This document shows, in pieces, positions 44,422-52,717 of a stretch of DNA of 55,325 bases (position 1 is its first letter; every line of letters begins with the position of its first letter). Source of the DNA: Planctomycetota bacterium (GTDB lineage: Bacteria > Planctomycetota > J058); contig JAHBXY010000002.1 in assembly GCA_019636275.1 (NCBI GenBank), positions 120,213 to 175,537 on the forward strand. The letters run 5' to 3'. The notes beneath the pieces were generated by a model that saw nothing but the letters and a program-made list of their open reading frames with translations, did not search any database and was not told the DNA's origin. The translations under genes were made by a program, and so were the position numbers.

Positions 44422-44486
44422 GTCTTCAGCCTGCCCACCGGGCGCCATCGCGCTCCCTCGAAGGGGCGCGCGGCGCCGCTTTAAAT

Positions 44487-44500
44487 CCTGCAATTGCAGG
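44487..44500. promoter_or_regulatory. 14-bp palindrome in the S10 operon leader
   Basis: CCTGCAATTGCAGG, a perfect palindrome inside an AT-rich patch between the S10 promoter and rpsJ. It could fold in the mRNA leader or bind a protein dimer. AT-rich sequence is rare in this window, which makes it stand out. Confidence 0.5.
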
Positions 44501-44536
44501 GATTTATGTTATGTTGCTCGCGACGTGAAAGCGGAG

Positions 44537-44564
44537 ATTATAGGGGCATCGTGCGGCGTGTCAA
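44537..44564 (-). promoter_or_regulatory. Consensus sigma70-type promoter of the S10 ribosomal operon
   Basis: On the minus strand a perfect TTGACA (44564-44559) is separated by 16 bp from a perfect TATAAT (44542-44537). Transcription would start near 44530, giving a leader of about 110 nt to rpsJ. This is the strongest promoter in the window and fits a high-expression operon. Confidence 0.85.
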
Positions 44565-44633
44565 TTCGGGGCCATCCGAAGTGGATGGCAATGACACTCG
44601 CGGTACCCGGGAGAGCTCCGTTCTCACGTCGGT

Positions 44634-44653
44634 CCCGGGGCGAAAGCCCCGGG
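44634..44653. terminator. GC hairpin with GAAA loop upstream of the S10 promoter
   Basis: CCCGGGGC (44634-44641) pairs with GCCCCGGG (44646-44653); the plus-strand loop is GAAA. It lies downstream of fusA on the minus strand, so it may end the str-operon transcript. No T-run is present. Confidence 0.4.
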
Positions 44654-44782
44654 CCGTCGTTCCCCCCGCGACTCGTCCTGCTGGCTGCAGGATGGTCTCG
44701 CAGGGTAAGCGCCCAAGGTTACGGGAGAGGAGGGCGCGCGTCAACAGGGAAGTGACGAGTTCGCCGGCCGGATGACGAGGAC

Positions 44783-45083
44783 GGTTCACAACAGAGGAGC
44801 AGAGCGAGCAGAGGCGCCTCGTCGTTCGCTCGCGGGTCCCCGCTCCTCATGTCGTGGAGCCGTCGCTCAGGCCAGGTTACGGCCGTTGTAAGCGTCCTTG
44901 GAGTCCGAGGGGAGCGGCTCAGGCGTCAGCGGGGGAGGGCTGTGCAAACCGCCGCGCCCTGCGGGCGGTTTCGCACCCGAGGCGCTTGAACGATGCGGCA
45001 GCGGCCAGAGGGCTGGGAGCCCTGGGCAGAACAGAGTGGTCACCCTCCCGCCCTCTGCTCCCTCTGCTCCTCTGTTGTGAACC
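44783..45083. repeat. 32-bp inverted repeats flanking a 237-bp spacer between fusA and rpsJ
   Basis: GGTTCACAACAGAGGAGCAG... at 44783-44814 recurs as its reverse complement at 45052-45083, 31 of 32 bases matching. The right arm ends 6 bp before the fusA stop codon. The spacer holds no coding frame with a ribosome-binding site, so this may be a miniature mobile element or a large folded RNA. The rest of the 668-bp intergenic region contains the S10 promoter and two hairpins. Confidence 0.7.
44942..44976 (-). terminator. Terminator-like hairpin downstream of fusA
   Basis: AAACCGCC (44946-44953) pairs with GGCGGTTT (44964-44971), extended by GTGC and GCAC outside with one bulge. It stands about 115 bp after the fusA stop, within the inverted-repeat spacer. 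Confidence 0.5.
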
Positions 45084-45089
45084 CTTGGC

Positions 45090-47225
45090 TCAGAACAGCT
45101 TCGGCCGCTTGCCCTCGGGCACGATGGCGTAGGTCCGCGGCTCGAGCGTGAAGTCCGCCCGCCCCTGGGTCTTGCTGCGGATGTCGGAGGCGTAGCCGAA
45201 CATCTCGGCCAGGGGCACGGCGGCCACGATCCGGCGCAGGTCGCGCACGGCGGTCGACTCGAGGATCTCGCCGCGGCGGGCCTGCACGTCCTGCAGCACC
45301 GTGCCGAACAGGTCCTCGGGGACCTCGACCTGCAGGGTCATGACCGGCTCGAGCGACACCAGACCGGCGTCCTCGGCGGCGGCGTCCAGGGCGCGGCTGG
45401 CGGCCATGGCGTAGGCGGAGTCGACCGAGTCGGTGGGGTGGAACGAGCCGCCGGTGACGCGCACGGCCACGTCGATGAGCGGGTCGCCGTAGTCGCCGAT
45501 GCCGCTCGCCTTGGAGCGGATCGCGTCCTCGACGCCGGGGCGGAACTCGTCGGGGAGGACCGCCTCGTCGAGGTCGAAGTCCACCGTCACCCCGCCCGGC
45601 GCGCCGGGGCGGGCCGCGAGCTCGAGCACGACGTGCCCGAACTGGCGCTTGCCGGCGACCTCCATGTCGACCTTGTGCTCGGCCCGGGCCGTCCCGCGCA
45701 CGGTCTGCTTGTAGCTGACGCGCGGCTTGCCGATCTTGGCCTCGACGTTCCACTCGCGCTTGAGGCGGTCGGCGATGATGTCGAGGTGCAGCTCGCCCAT
45801 GCCCGAGATCAGCGTCTGGCCGGTCTCGGCGTCCTGGCGCACGTGGAAGGTCGGGTCGTCCTTCGCCATGTGGCCGATCGCGTCGTTGAGCTTGTCGCGG
45901 TCGGCCGTCGACTTCGGCTCGACCGCCATCGACACGACCGGCAGCGGGAAGGTGATCGCGCCGAGGAGGATCGGGCTGTCGGGGTCGCACAGGGTGTCGC
46001 CCGTGCGCGTGAAGCGCAGGCCGATGACGCCGACGATGTCGCCGGCCGTGGCCAGCTCGGTCTCCGACTTCTTGTTGGCGTCGACGATGTAGAGCTTGCC
46101 CAGCCGCTCCTTCTTGTTGCCGCGCACGTTCAGGAGCTGGTCCGAGCCGTCCGAGGTGCCCGAGTAGATGCGCAGGTAGCACATCTCGCTCGTCGGGCTG
46201 GAGATCGTCTTGAACGCCAGGGCGCAGAACGGCGCCGTCGGCGACGGGTTGCGCTCCGCCTCCAGCCAGTCCTCGACGTCCTCGCCGCCGGTCTTCACGC
46301 CGCGCTTGCTCTTGGGGCGCTTGCCCTTCACCGCCGGCCGGTCGGTCGGGCTCGGCAGGTAGTGGCAGATCGCGTCCAGCAGCGGCTGCACGCCCTTCTG
46401 CCGGAACGAGGCGCCGCAGAGGACGGGGAAGGCCTTGAGGGCGAGCGTCACGCGGCGCAGGGCGGCGCGCAGGAAGGGCGCGTCCATCTCCTGCTCCTCG
46501 AGGAAGCGGTTGCCGACCTCGGCGTCGAGGTCGGCCAGGCGCTCGATGAGCTGCTCGCGGTAGAGCTGCGCCTCGTCCTGCACCTCCTCGGGGATGTCGC
46601 CCTCGACCGGCGGCGGCGGCGGGTCGCCCGGGGCCCACGTCCAGGCGCGCATGGTCAGCAGGTCGACGACGCCGCGGAACTCCTTCTCGGCGCCGATAGG
46701 CACCTGCACCGCCAGCGGCGTCATCCCGACCAGGCGGGCCTCGATGTCCTGCAAGGCCTCGTAGAAGCTCGCCCCGCTGCGGTCGAGCTTGTTCACGTAG
46801 GCCATGCGCGGGACGCGGTAGCGCGTCGCCTGCCGCCAGACCGTCTCCGACTGCGCCTGCACGCCGGCGACGCCGCAGAACACGCCGATCGCCCCGTCGA
46901 GCACCGAGAGCGAGCGCTCGACCTCGGCCGTGAAGTCGATGTGGCCCGGGGTGTCGATGATGTTGATCCGGTGCTGCTCGCCGCCGGGGGGCGTCCAGTG
47001 GGTCGTCACCGGCGCGGCCACGATCGTGATCCCGCGCTCCCGCTCCTGCGGCAGGTAGTCGGTGGTCGTGTTGCCCTCGTCGACCGACCCGATCCGGTGC
47101 TGCTTGCCCGAGTAGAAGAGGATCTGCTCGGTGGTCGTCGTCTTGCCCGCGTCGATGTGGGCCATGATCCCGATGTTGCGGATGCGCTCCAGCGGGAAGC
47201 GGGCGGACTTGTCCTTCTTGGCCAC
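45090..47225 (-). CDS. fusA: Elongation factor G
   Basis: 711 residues. Ribosomal translocase GTPase. G1 AHIDAGKTTTTE, G2 RERGITI, G3 DTPGHIDF, G4 VNKLDRSGA; switch regions intact. Domain IV is seen in FGHVVLELAA and 'RSKASGIGDYG', domain V in MEVPEDLFGTVLQDVQARRG-like 'LQVEVPEDLFGTVLQDVQ'. The GTG start has GGAG 7 nt upstream. It follows rpsL-rpsG as in the str operon, but no tuf gene follows. Confidence 0.96.
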   Translation of the reverse strand: MAKKDKSARFPLERIRNIGIMAHIDAGKTTTTEQILFYSGKQHRIGSVDEGNTTTDYLPQERERGITIVAAPVTTHWTPPGGEQHRINIIDTPGHIDFTAEVERSLSVLDGAIGVFCGVAGVQAQSETVWRQATRYRVPRMAYVNKLDRSGASFYEALQDIEARLVGMTPLAVQVPIGAEKEFRGVVDLLTMRAWTWAPGDPPPPPVEGDIPEEVQDEAQLYREQLIERLADLDAEVGNRFLEEQEMDAPFLRAALRRVTLALKAFPVLCGASFRQKGVQPLLDAICHYLPSPTDRPAVKGKRPKSKRGVKTGGEDVEDWLEAERNPSPTAPFCALAFKTISSPTSEMCYLRIYSGTSDGSDQLLNVRGNKKERLGKLYIVDANKKSETELATAGDIVGVIGLRFTRTGDTLCDPDSPILLGAITFPLPVVSMAVEPKSTADRDKLNDAIGHMAKDDPTFHVRQDAETGQTLISGMGELHLDIIADRLKREWNVEAKIGKPRVSYKQTVRGTARAEHKVDMEVAGKRQFGHVVLELAARPGAPGGVTVDFDLDEAVLPDEFRPGVEDAIRSKASGIGDYGDPLIDVAVRVTGGSFHPTDSVDSAYAMAASRALDAAAEDAGLVSLEPVMTLQVEVPEDLFGTVLQDVQARRGEILESTAVRDLRRIVAAVPLAEMFGYASDIRSKTQGRADFTLEPRTYAIVPEGKRPKLF

Positions 47226-47255
47226 TAGCGCGCTCCGGTGAGAGAGTCAGGACGA

Positions 47256-47412
47256 ACCACGGAGGGCACGGAGGACCCGAGAGCAGGTCCCTCCGCGGAC
47301 TCCGTGGTGGTGATCTCCAGCGGTGGATGGGACCCGGGACGTGCGCCGTGTCCAGCGATGTCCCCGTACGCACCGACGCCCCCGCGCCCTGCGAGCAGGG
47401 GAGGCGGGGGCG
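47256..47412. promoter_or_regulatory. Two hairpins in the rpsG-fusA spacer
   Basis: First, ACCACGGAG (47256-47264) and CTCCGTGGT (47300-47308) with further internal pairing (GGACC/GGTCC). Second, GCCCCCGC (47378-47385) with GCGGGGGC (47404-47411), continued inward by CCCTGC/GCAGGG. The 217-bp gap is unusually long for the str operon, so attenuation, RNA processing or a repeat insertion is possible. Confidence 0.5.
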
Positions 47413-47442
47413 CGGCGTGACCTGATGGGCCGGGTTGCACGA

Positions 47443-47916
47443 CTACCAGGTGAGGTGCGCGAACGCCTTGTTGGCCTCGGCCATCTTGTGGACGTTGTCG
47501 CGCGTGGCCATGGCCGTGCCTTCCTTGCGGTAGGCCATGATGAACTCGTCGGCCAGGCGCTTGAACATCGGCCGGCCCTTCTTCTTCCTGGACGCCTCGA
47601 GGATCCAGCGGATCGCGAGGGCCGTGGCGCGCTTCTTCTTCACCTCCATGGGGACCTGGTAGGTGGCGCCGCCGACGCGGCGCGAGCGGACCTGGATGAG
47701 CGGCTTCACGTTGACGACGGCCGCCTCGAACACCTCGAGGGGCTCCTTGTCCTTGATCCGCTTCGCGATCTCGTCCATCGCGTCGTAGAAGATCTGGTAG
47801 GCGACGCGCTTCTTGCCGTCCTCCATGATGCAGTTGACGAACTTCGTCACCAGGACGTGCTGGTAACGGGGGTCCGGCTGGACGAAGCGGGCGGGCGACT
47901 TGAACTTGCTGGGCAT
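47443..47916 (-). CDS. rpsG: 30S ribosomal protein S7
   Basis: 157 residues, normal. Conserved DPRYQHVLVTKFVNCIMEDGKK, 'VKPLIQVRSRRVGGATYQVP' and the C-terminal KKREDTHKMAEANKAFAH-like 'NVHKMAEANKAFAHLTW'. Binds 16S rRNA. Confidence 0.97.
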   Translation of the reverse strand: MPSKFKSPARFVQPDPRYQHVLVTKFVNCIMEDGKKRVAYQIFYDAMDEIAKRIKDKEPLEVFEAAVVNVKPLIQVRSRRVGGATYQVPMEVKKKRATALAIRWILEASRKKKGRPMFKRLADEFIMAYRKEGTAMATRDNVHKMAEANKAFAHLTW

Positions 47917-47939
47917 GGTCTCGTGCTCCTGAGCGCTCG

Positions 47940-48314
47940 CTAGGCCTTCGGGCGCTTGGCGCCGTACTTCGAGCGGCCCTGCTTGCGCCCGTCGACGCCG
48001 AGCGCGTCGAGCGTGCCACGGATGATGTGATAGCGGACACCGGGCAGGTCGCGGACGCGGCCGCCGCGGACCAGCACGATGGAGTGCTCCTGGAGGTTGT
48101 GCCCCTCGCCGGGGATGTAGGCGGTGACCTCGCGGCCGTTGCTCAGGCGCACGCGCGCGATCTTGCGCAGCGCCGAGTTCGGCTTCTTCGGGGTCATCGT
48201 CTTGACCTGGAGGCAGACCCCGCGCTTCTGCGGGCAGCCCTCGAGGACCGGCGACTTGGAGCGGCCCTTCTGGACCTTGCGGGGGCTCCTCACGAGCTGG
48301 TTGATCGTCGGCAT
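47940..48314 (-). CDS. rpsL: 30S ribosomal protein S12
   Basis: 124 residues. [15 protein letters not shown] start, [32 protein letters not shown]. The decoding-site Lys positions linked to streptomycin resistance (TPKKPNS and [10 protein letters not shown]) look wild-type, except that the second motif reads GGRVRDLPG, with Arg in place of the E. coli Lys88. First gene of the str cluster. Confidence 0.97.
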   Translation of the reverse strand: MPTINQLVRSPRKVQKGRSKSPVLEGCPQKRGVCLQVKTMTPKKPNSALRKIARVRLSNGREVTAYIPGEGHNLQEHSIVLVRGGRVRDLPGVRYHIIRGTLDALGVDGRKQGRSKYGAKRPKA

Positions 48315-48463
48315 GGCCAACCTTCGGCTGAACGTTCCTGCCTGCGAGCCCCGGCGGCGCTCACGCGCGCGCACAGGGCCGCCGGACTCGACCGGGCTTA
48401 TGTCGTGCTCCCGCCAGGGTTCACACGCGATCCGCGCGCGGACGCCAGGCGTAGAAGGGCCGC

Positions 48464-48469
48464 ATTATA
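48464..48469 (-). promoter_or_regulatory. Candidate -10 box of the rpsL operon
   Basis: A perfect TATAAT on the minus strand, about 150 bp before rpsL, in an otherwise GC-rich region. No convincing -35 is found (TGGTCA lies 16 bp upstream). It could drive rpsL-rpsG-fusA. Confidence 0.5.
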
Positions 48470-48622
48470 CGCACGCCTTGAGCCGTGACCAGCCCCAAGT
48501 TCCCGATGAGTTTCTCGACGAGCTCCCGAGGGAGGTCGGGATGGGGACCGGGACCCCGCGTCCACCCCCCCCGAAATCGCGCGGGAACGGCCTGCTACGC
48601 GGCAGAGCGCGTCTTGCCAAGC

Positions 48623-48660
48623 GGCAGGTGGGGGGCTAAATCCCATCTATACCCCCTGCC
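48623..48660 (+). promoter_or_regulatory. Leader hairpin / promoter region of the second EF-G gene
   Basis: GGCAGG (48623-48628) pairs with CCTGCC (48655-48660), with further G/C pairs after a T bulge. The loop carries the AT-rich TAAATCCCATCTATA, and TTGCCA lies just upstream. It may be a promoter with dyad symmetry or a leader hairpin; I cannot decide. Confidence 0.35.
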
Positions 48661-48740
48661 GGTCTTCCGGCACCTCGCCGCCCCTGTCTCGTGCTCCCCG
48701 AGGCGCCGGAACTCTGCTGAACACCAGGAGTTGGAGCGTC

Positions 48741-50732
48741 ATGAGGCACCCCCCCGACCGCCTGCGCAACGTCGCCTTCGTCGGCCACGCCGACTCCGGG
48801 AAGACGAGCCTGATCGAGGCCATCCTCCACCGGACCGGCGCCACGACCCGCCTGGGCTCGGTCACGGCCGGGACGACGGTGACCGACTTCGAGCCGGAGG
48901 AGAAGGCCAAGCAGCACTCCTTCTACACCGCCGTCGCCCACGCCAGCTCCGAGGGTTACGGCCTGAACCTGATCGACACCCCCGGCTACCCCGACTTCTT
49001 CGCCGAGGCGACCTGCTCGATCCTGGCCGCCGACATCGCCTGCATCGTCGTCAACGCCCGCACGGGGGTGGGGCTCAACACGCGCAAGGCCTGGAAGCTG
49101 GCCAGCAAGCACGGCCTCGCGCGCATGATCGTCGTCAACAAGATGGACGCCGACAACGTGGAGCTCGACGCCCTCGTGGCGCAGCTCCAGGAGGCCTTCG
49201 GCAAGCGGTGCGTCTGGTTCCGCCGGCCGAAGGGCGTGGGCGCGAAGTACGCCGGGAACGAGGACGCCCTGGCGCCGGGCTCCGACCAGCGCGAGGCGAT
49301 CGTCGAGGCCGCCGTCGAGACCGACGAGGCGCTCATGGAGAAGTACCTGGAGCAGGGCGCGATCAGCGACGAGGAGCTGGCCCGCGGGATCCTGGCCGGC
49401 TGCCGCAGCGGCGACCTCGTGCCCATGGTGGCCACGTCGGCGCTCCAGGAGCTCGGCGTGGACGACGTCCTCGAGGTGCTCCGGCGCTACATGCCGGGGC
49501 CGCTCGACGCCGCGCCGCGCAAGGGGGTGAAGGGCGAGGTCGTGCGGCCCGAGGGGCCGTTCCTGGCGCAGGTGTTCAAGGTCGCGATCGGCGACCACGG
49601 CGCGCAGAACTACGTCCGCGTGCTCTCGGGCGAGGCCACGTCGCACGGCGCGATCGTCAACCTGTCGACGGAGGGCAAGGAGGAGCGCACGCACGACTTC
49701 CAGCGGCCGCAGGGCAAGGCGCTCGAGCCGCTCGACAAGCTCGTCGCGGGCGACATCGCGATCATCCCCAAGCTCGACACGCTGCACACGGGCGACACGA
49801 TCAGCGCGCCGGGCGGCGCGCAGGTCGTGCTGCCGCGGCCCGAGGTGCCCGAGCCCATGGTCTCGCTGGCGGTGACGCCGAAGAGCCGCGCCGACGAGAC
49901 GAAGCTGCGGCCGGCGCTCGACCGGCTGCAGCGCGAGGACCTGTCCTTCCAGACGGCGCGCAACGAGGAGACGCACGAGCTGATCGTGCGCGGCATGAGC
50001 ACGCTGCACCTCGAGACGGTGCTCCACCGCATGAAGGAGCGCACGAAGGTCGAGGTCGAGCACCACCTGCCGCGGATCGCCTACCGCGAGACGATCCGCG
50101 CCCGGGGCGACGCGCGCTACCGGCACAAGAAGCAGTCGGGCGGCGCGGGCGAGTTCGGCGAGGTGGCGCTGCGGGTGATCCCGGCCGAGCGCGGCGAGGG
50201 CTTCGTGTTCGCCAACGAGGTCGTCGGCGGCGCGATCTCGGGCAGCTACATGCCGGCGATCGAGAAGGGCATCGTCGAGGCCATGCAGGAGGGCGTCGTC
50301 GCGGGGTTCCGCTTCGTCGACGTGCGCGTCGAGGTCTACGACGGCAAGGAGCACCCCGTCGACTCGAAGGAGGTGGCCTTCAAGAAGGCGGGCCGCGGCG
50401 CCTTCCGGCAGGCGGTCGAGCAGGCGAAGCCCGCCCTGCTCGAGCCGGTCATGCTGGTCGAGATCACGGTCCCCGAGCAGCACACGGGCGACATCATGGG
50501 CGACCTGGCCCGGCGCCGCTCGCAGCCGCAGGGGATGGACCAGACCGACGACGGCACCGTGATCCGGGCCCTGGTCCCCGAGGCGGAGCTCCAGACCTAC
50601 TCGCAGGACCTGCGCTCCATGACCTCGGGCGAGGGCGTCTTCCACATGACCTTCGACCACTACGAGTTCCTGCCGCCCGACAAGGCCGCGCCGCTCATCG
50701 CGGCGCACCGCCGCGCCGCGCCGGGCGAGTAG
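48741..50732 (+). CDS. EF-G-like GTPase (second, divergent elongation factor G)
   Basis: 663 residues, shorter than fusA. G1 GHADSGKTSLIEA (His-Ala-Asp variant), G3 DTPGYPDFFAE, G4 VNKMDADN. The EF-G domains III-V are present (GMSTLHLETVLHRM, 'KKQSGGAGEFGEVALRV', ITVPEQHTGDIMGDLARRR and 'YSQDLRSMTSGEGVF'). This pattern matches the FusA2/EF-G2 or 'elongation factor G-like' group, not RF3 or TetM. It faces away from the ribosomal cluster, and its role in translation is not known. Confidence 0.9.
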   Translation: MRHPPDRLRNVAFVGHADSGKTSLIEAILHRTGATTRLGSVTAGTTVTDFEPEEKAKQHSFYTAVAHASSEGYGLNLIDTPGYPDFFAEATCSILAADIACIVVNARTGVGLNTRKAWKLASKHGLARMIVVNKMDADNVELDALVAQLQEAFGKRCVWFRRPKGVGAKYAGNEDALAPGSDQREAIVEAAVETDEALMEKYLEQGAISDEELARGILAGCRSGDLVPMVATSALQELGVDDVLEVLRRYMPGPLDAAPRKGVKGEVVRPEGPFLAQVFKVAIGDHGAQNYVRVLSGEATSHGAIVNLSTEGKEERTHDFQRPQGKALEPLDKLVAGDIAIIPKLDTLHTGDTISAPGGAQVVLPRPEVPEPMVSLAVTPKSRADETKLRPALDRLQREDLSFQTARNEETHELIVRGMSTLHLETVLHRMKERTKVEVEHHLPRIAYRETIRARGDARYRHKKQSGGAGEFGEVALRVIPAERGEGFVFANEVVGGAISGSYMPAIEKGIVEAMQEGVVAGFRFVDVRVEVYDGKEHPVDSKEVAFKKAGRGAFRQAVEQAKPALLEPVMLVEITVPEQHTGDIMGDLARRRSQPQGMDQTDDGTVIRALVPEAELQTYSQDLRSMTSGEGVFHMTFDHYEFLPPDKAAPLIAAHRRAAPGE

Positions 50733-50735
50733 CGC

Positions 50736-50786
50736 CTAGAGGGCCGGCCGGAAAGCCGCTTCGCGGCCTTCCTGCCGGCCCTCTAG
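50736..50786 (+). terminator. Long hairpin terminator after the EF-G-like gene
   Basis: CTAGAGGGCCGGC (50736-50748) is perfectly complementary to 50774-50786. Further inner pairs (GGAA/TTCC, GCCGC/GCGGC) make almost all 51 nt self-complementary. It begins 3 nt after the stop codon and lacks a U-run. Confidence 0.75.
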
Positions 50787-50975
50787 CCTCATCGCTGATG
50801 CCGGGGGATCCGTGTGCTCGGCCGCTGCATCTCACATTTCGAGGACTTACGGTGGATCGGCGGCCGAGCACAGGGACCCCCGGCCGGAGTCGGCCCGGCC
50901 CGGCCCGTCCGAGGCAGCTGCCTGGCGCGTTTCCGGCCGGGCCTCTAGGCCTCGCGGCCTGCCCGCGCGTCGGGT

Positions 50976-51662
50976 ATGCACGAGGCCATGAGCCCACGCG
51001 CGCGGCGGCCGCGGTTCCCCGTCGAGCGAGCCCTCGACCTCCTCGAGGAGGAGGCGAGGGGCTGGGCGGCGCCGGTGGTCACGTTCATCGCGCAGGCGGC
51101 GGACGACCCGTTCCAGGTGCTCGCCTCGTGCCTCCTGTCGCTGCGCACGCGCGACGAGACGACCAACGCGGCCAGCCAGCGCCTGTTCGCGCGCGCCGCC
51201 ACGCCGGCGTCGCTCCTGGCCCTGCCCGAGGCCGAGGTGGCGCGGCTGATCTACCCGGTGGGCTTCTACAAGACGAAGGCCCGCACCCTGCGCGCGGTGG
51301 CCGCCGCCCTGCTCGAGCGGCACGGCGGCGCCGTGCCGGCGGACGAGGCGGCCCTCCTGGCGCTCCCGGGCGTGGGGCGCAAGACCGCGAACCTCGTCCT
51401 CGGCCAGGCGTTCGACGTGCCGGCGATCTGCGTCGACACCCACGTCCACCGGATCCCGAACCGCTGGGGCCTGGTGAAGACGAGGACGCCGGAGGAGAGC
51501 GAGCGCGCCCTGCAGCGCGTCGTCCCCGAGCGCTCCTGGGTGCGGCTCAACCCCGCGCTCGTGGCCTTCGGGCAGACGATCTGCCACCCGACCTCGCCGC
51601 GCTGCAGCCAGTGCCCCGTGGCGGCCTGGTGCGCGCGCGTGGGCGTCACGCGGAGCCGCTGA
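50976..51662 (+). CDS. nth: Endonuclease III (DNA glycosylase/AP lyase)
   Basis: 228 residues. Removes oxidised pyrimidines in base-excision repair. Helix-hairpin-helix LPGVGRKTANLV (130-141) with catalytic Lys136, catalytic Asp154 in VDTHVHRI, and a [4Fe-4S] cluster of C203-x6-C210-x2-C213-x5-C219. The ATG at 50976 or 50988 (GAGG nearby) are both possible. No neighbouring repair genes. Confidence 0.95.
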   Translation: MHEAMSPRARRPRFPVERALDLLEEEARGWAAPVVTFIAQAADDPFQVLASCLLSLRTRDETTNAASQRLFARAATPASLLALPEAEVARLIYPVGFYKTKARTLRAVAAALLERHGGAVPADEAALLALPGVGRKTANLVLGQAFDVPAICVDTHVHRIPNRWGLVKTRTPEESERALQRVVPERSWVRLNPALVAFGQTICHPTSPRCSQCPVAAWCARVGVTRSR

Positions 51663-51674
51663 CGGCGGACGTCG

Positions 51675-52005
51675 TCAGGCGCTCACGGCGGCCGACGCTC
51701 GTCCTGATGTCCACGTCCGGGCGCGGGACCCTTGCTCCGATCCGCAGTGAGGCACCTGTCGCCCTCGCTCCGGCCGCTTCGCGGCCTTCGCTCGGGGATG
51801 GCGCCACCCTCGAGCTGCTCGCTTCGCTTGCAGCTCACAGCGGCCGTCGCTCGTGTTGATGTACACGTCATGGAGCGCGGCCCGAGCTCCGATCCGCAGT
51901 GAGGCACCTGTCGCCCTCGCTCCGGCCGCTTCGCGGCCTTCGCTCGGGGATGCGCGCCACCGCTCGATCTGCTCGCTTCGCTCTCAGATCAAGCGGTGAG
52001 CGCGG
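51675..52005. repeat. 152-bp tandem direct repeat with co-varying hairpins
   Basis: Two units have identical cores (GATCCGCAGTGAGGCACCTG at 51739 and again at 51891, period 152), followed by CGCTCCGGCCGCTTCGCGGCC and TTCGCTCGGGGATG. Each unit ends in a hairpin with CTCGCTTCGCT in the loop. Unit 1 pairs GAGCTG with CAGCTC and unit 2 pairs GATCTG with CAGATC, so paired bases changed together. It lies between the convergent nth and the next gene; no open frame is conserved. Confidence 0.8.
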
Positions 52006-52021
52006 TCAGGCGGGAGCGCGG

Positions 52022-52600
52022 TCAGGCGCCGCGCCCGAGCACCTCGTCGACCTCGCGCAGGAGCGCGAGGCGCCGCTCCAGTTCGGAGTGGTCGGCGCGC
52101 CCGCGCACGATCGCCTCGCGCACGGCCTCGAGCAGGCCCGTGAGCGCCGGGCGCAGCGCGCGGCGCGCGAGCGCCGGCGTGATCGCGCGCGCGTGCGACT
52201 CGACCCGCCACGTGGCGCCGGTCACCGGCGGGCCCTCGGTCCAGGAGCCCGAGACCGTCAGCTCGACCAGCGCGCCCTCGGCGTCGAGCAGGAGCATGTC
52301 GCCGCGGTGGCTGATCCGTCCGCCGGCGGCGCGGTCCTGCTGGAAGTTCTGGGCCAGGACCACGCCCTCGACGCGGTGCGCCTCCGTGTCGTCGGCGCGC
52401 CACGGCTCGCGCACGACCACCGGACGCGCCAGCCGCGGAAGGAGCGGCCGGACCTGCTCGAGCACGCGCTCGAGCGCCTCCGCCTCGTGCCCGGCCACCT
52501 CCTCCTCGAGGGACGCGAGGTCGTCGGCCAGCGTGGAGAGGCGCTGCAGCCCGCGCAGGAACGTGTCGAGGACCTTGAGCGCGGCGGGCGGGGACGTCAC
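52022..52600 (-). CDS. Hypothetical protein with helical N terminus (192 aa)
   Basis: Unrecognised. An N-terminal coiled-coil-like part (LKVLDTFLRGLQRLSTLADDLASLEEE), a beta-rich middle (VVVREPWRADDTEAHRVEGVVLAQNF...) and C-terminal helices. There is no signal peptide or membrane segment. GTG at 52600 is chosen; an ATG at 52657 would add a basic N terminus. No clear Shine-Dalgarno sequence, so the start is uncertain. Confidence 0.5.
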   Translation of the reverse strand: MTSPPAALKVLDTFLRGLQRLSTLADDLASLEEEVAGHEAEALERVLEQVRPLLPRLARPVVVREPWRADDTEAHRVEGVVLAQNFQQDRAAGGRISHRGDMLLLDAEGALVELTVSGSWTEGPPVTGATWRVESHARAITPALARRALRPALTGLLEAVREAIVRGRADHSELERRLALLREVDEVLGRGA

Positions 52601-52717
52601 GGGCGGTAGTTGACGGCGGCGGCGGGAGCGCGTCAAGCCCCTGCCGCCGGTTCCCATGACGCGCGCGCGCCCGCCAGACCGGCGCGATCACGGCAGGGCC
52701 CACCATCGACACGCCAG

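Noticed and set aside
45438..47228. 596-codon plus-strand frame opposite fusA
   Set aside because: Antisense shadow of fusA.
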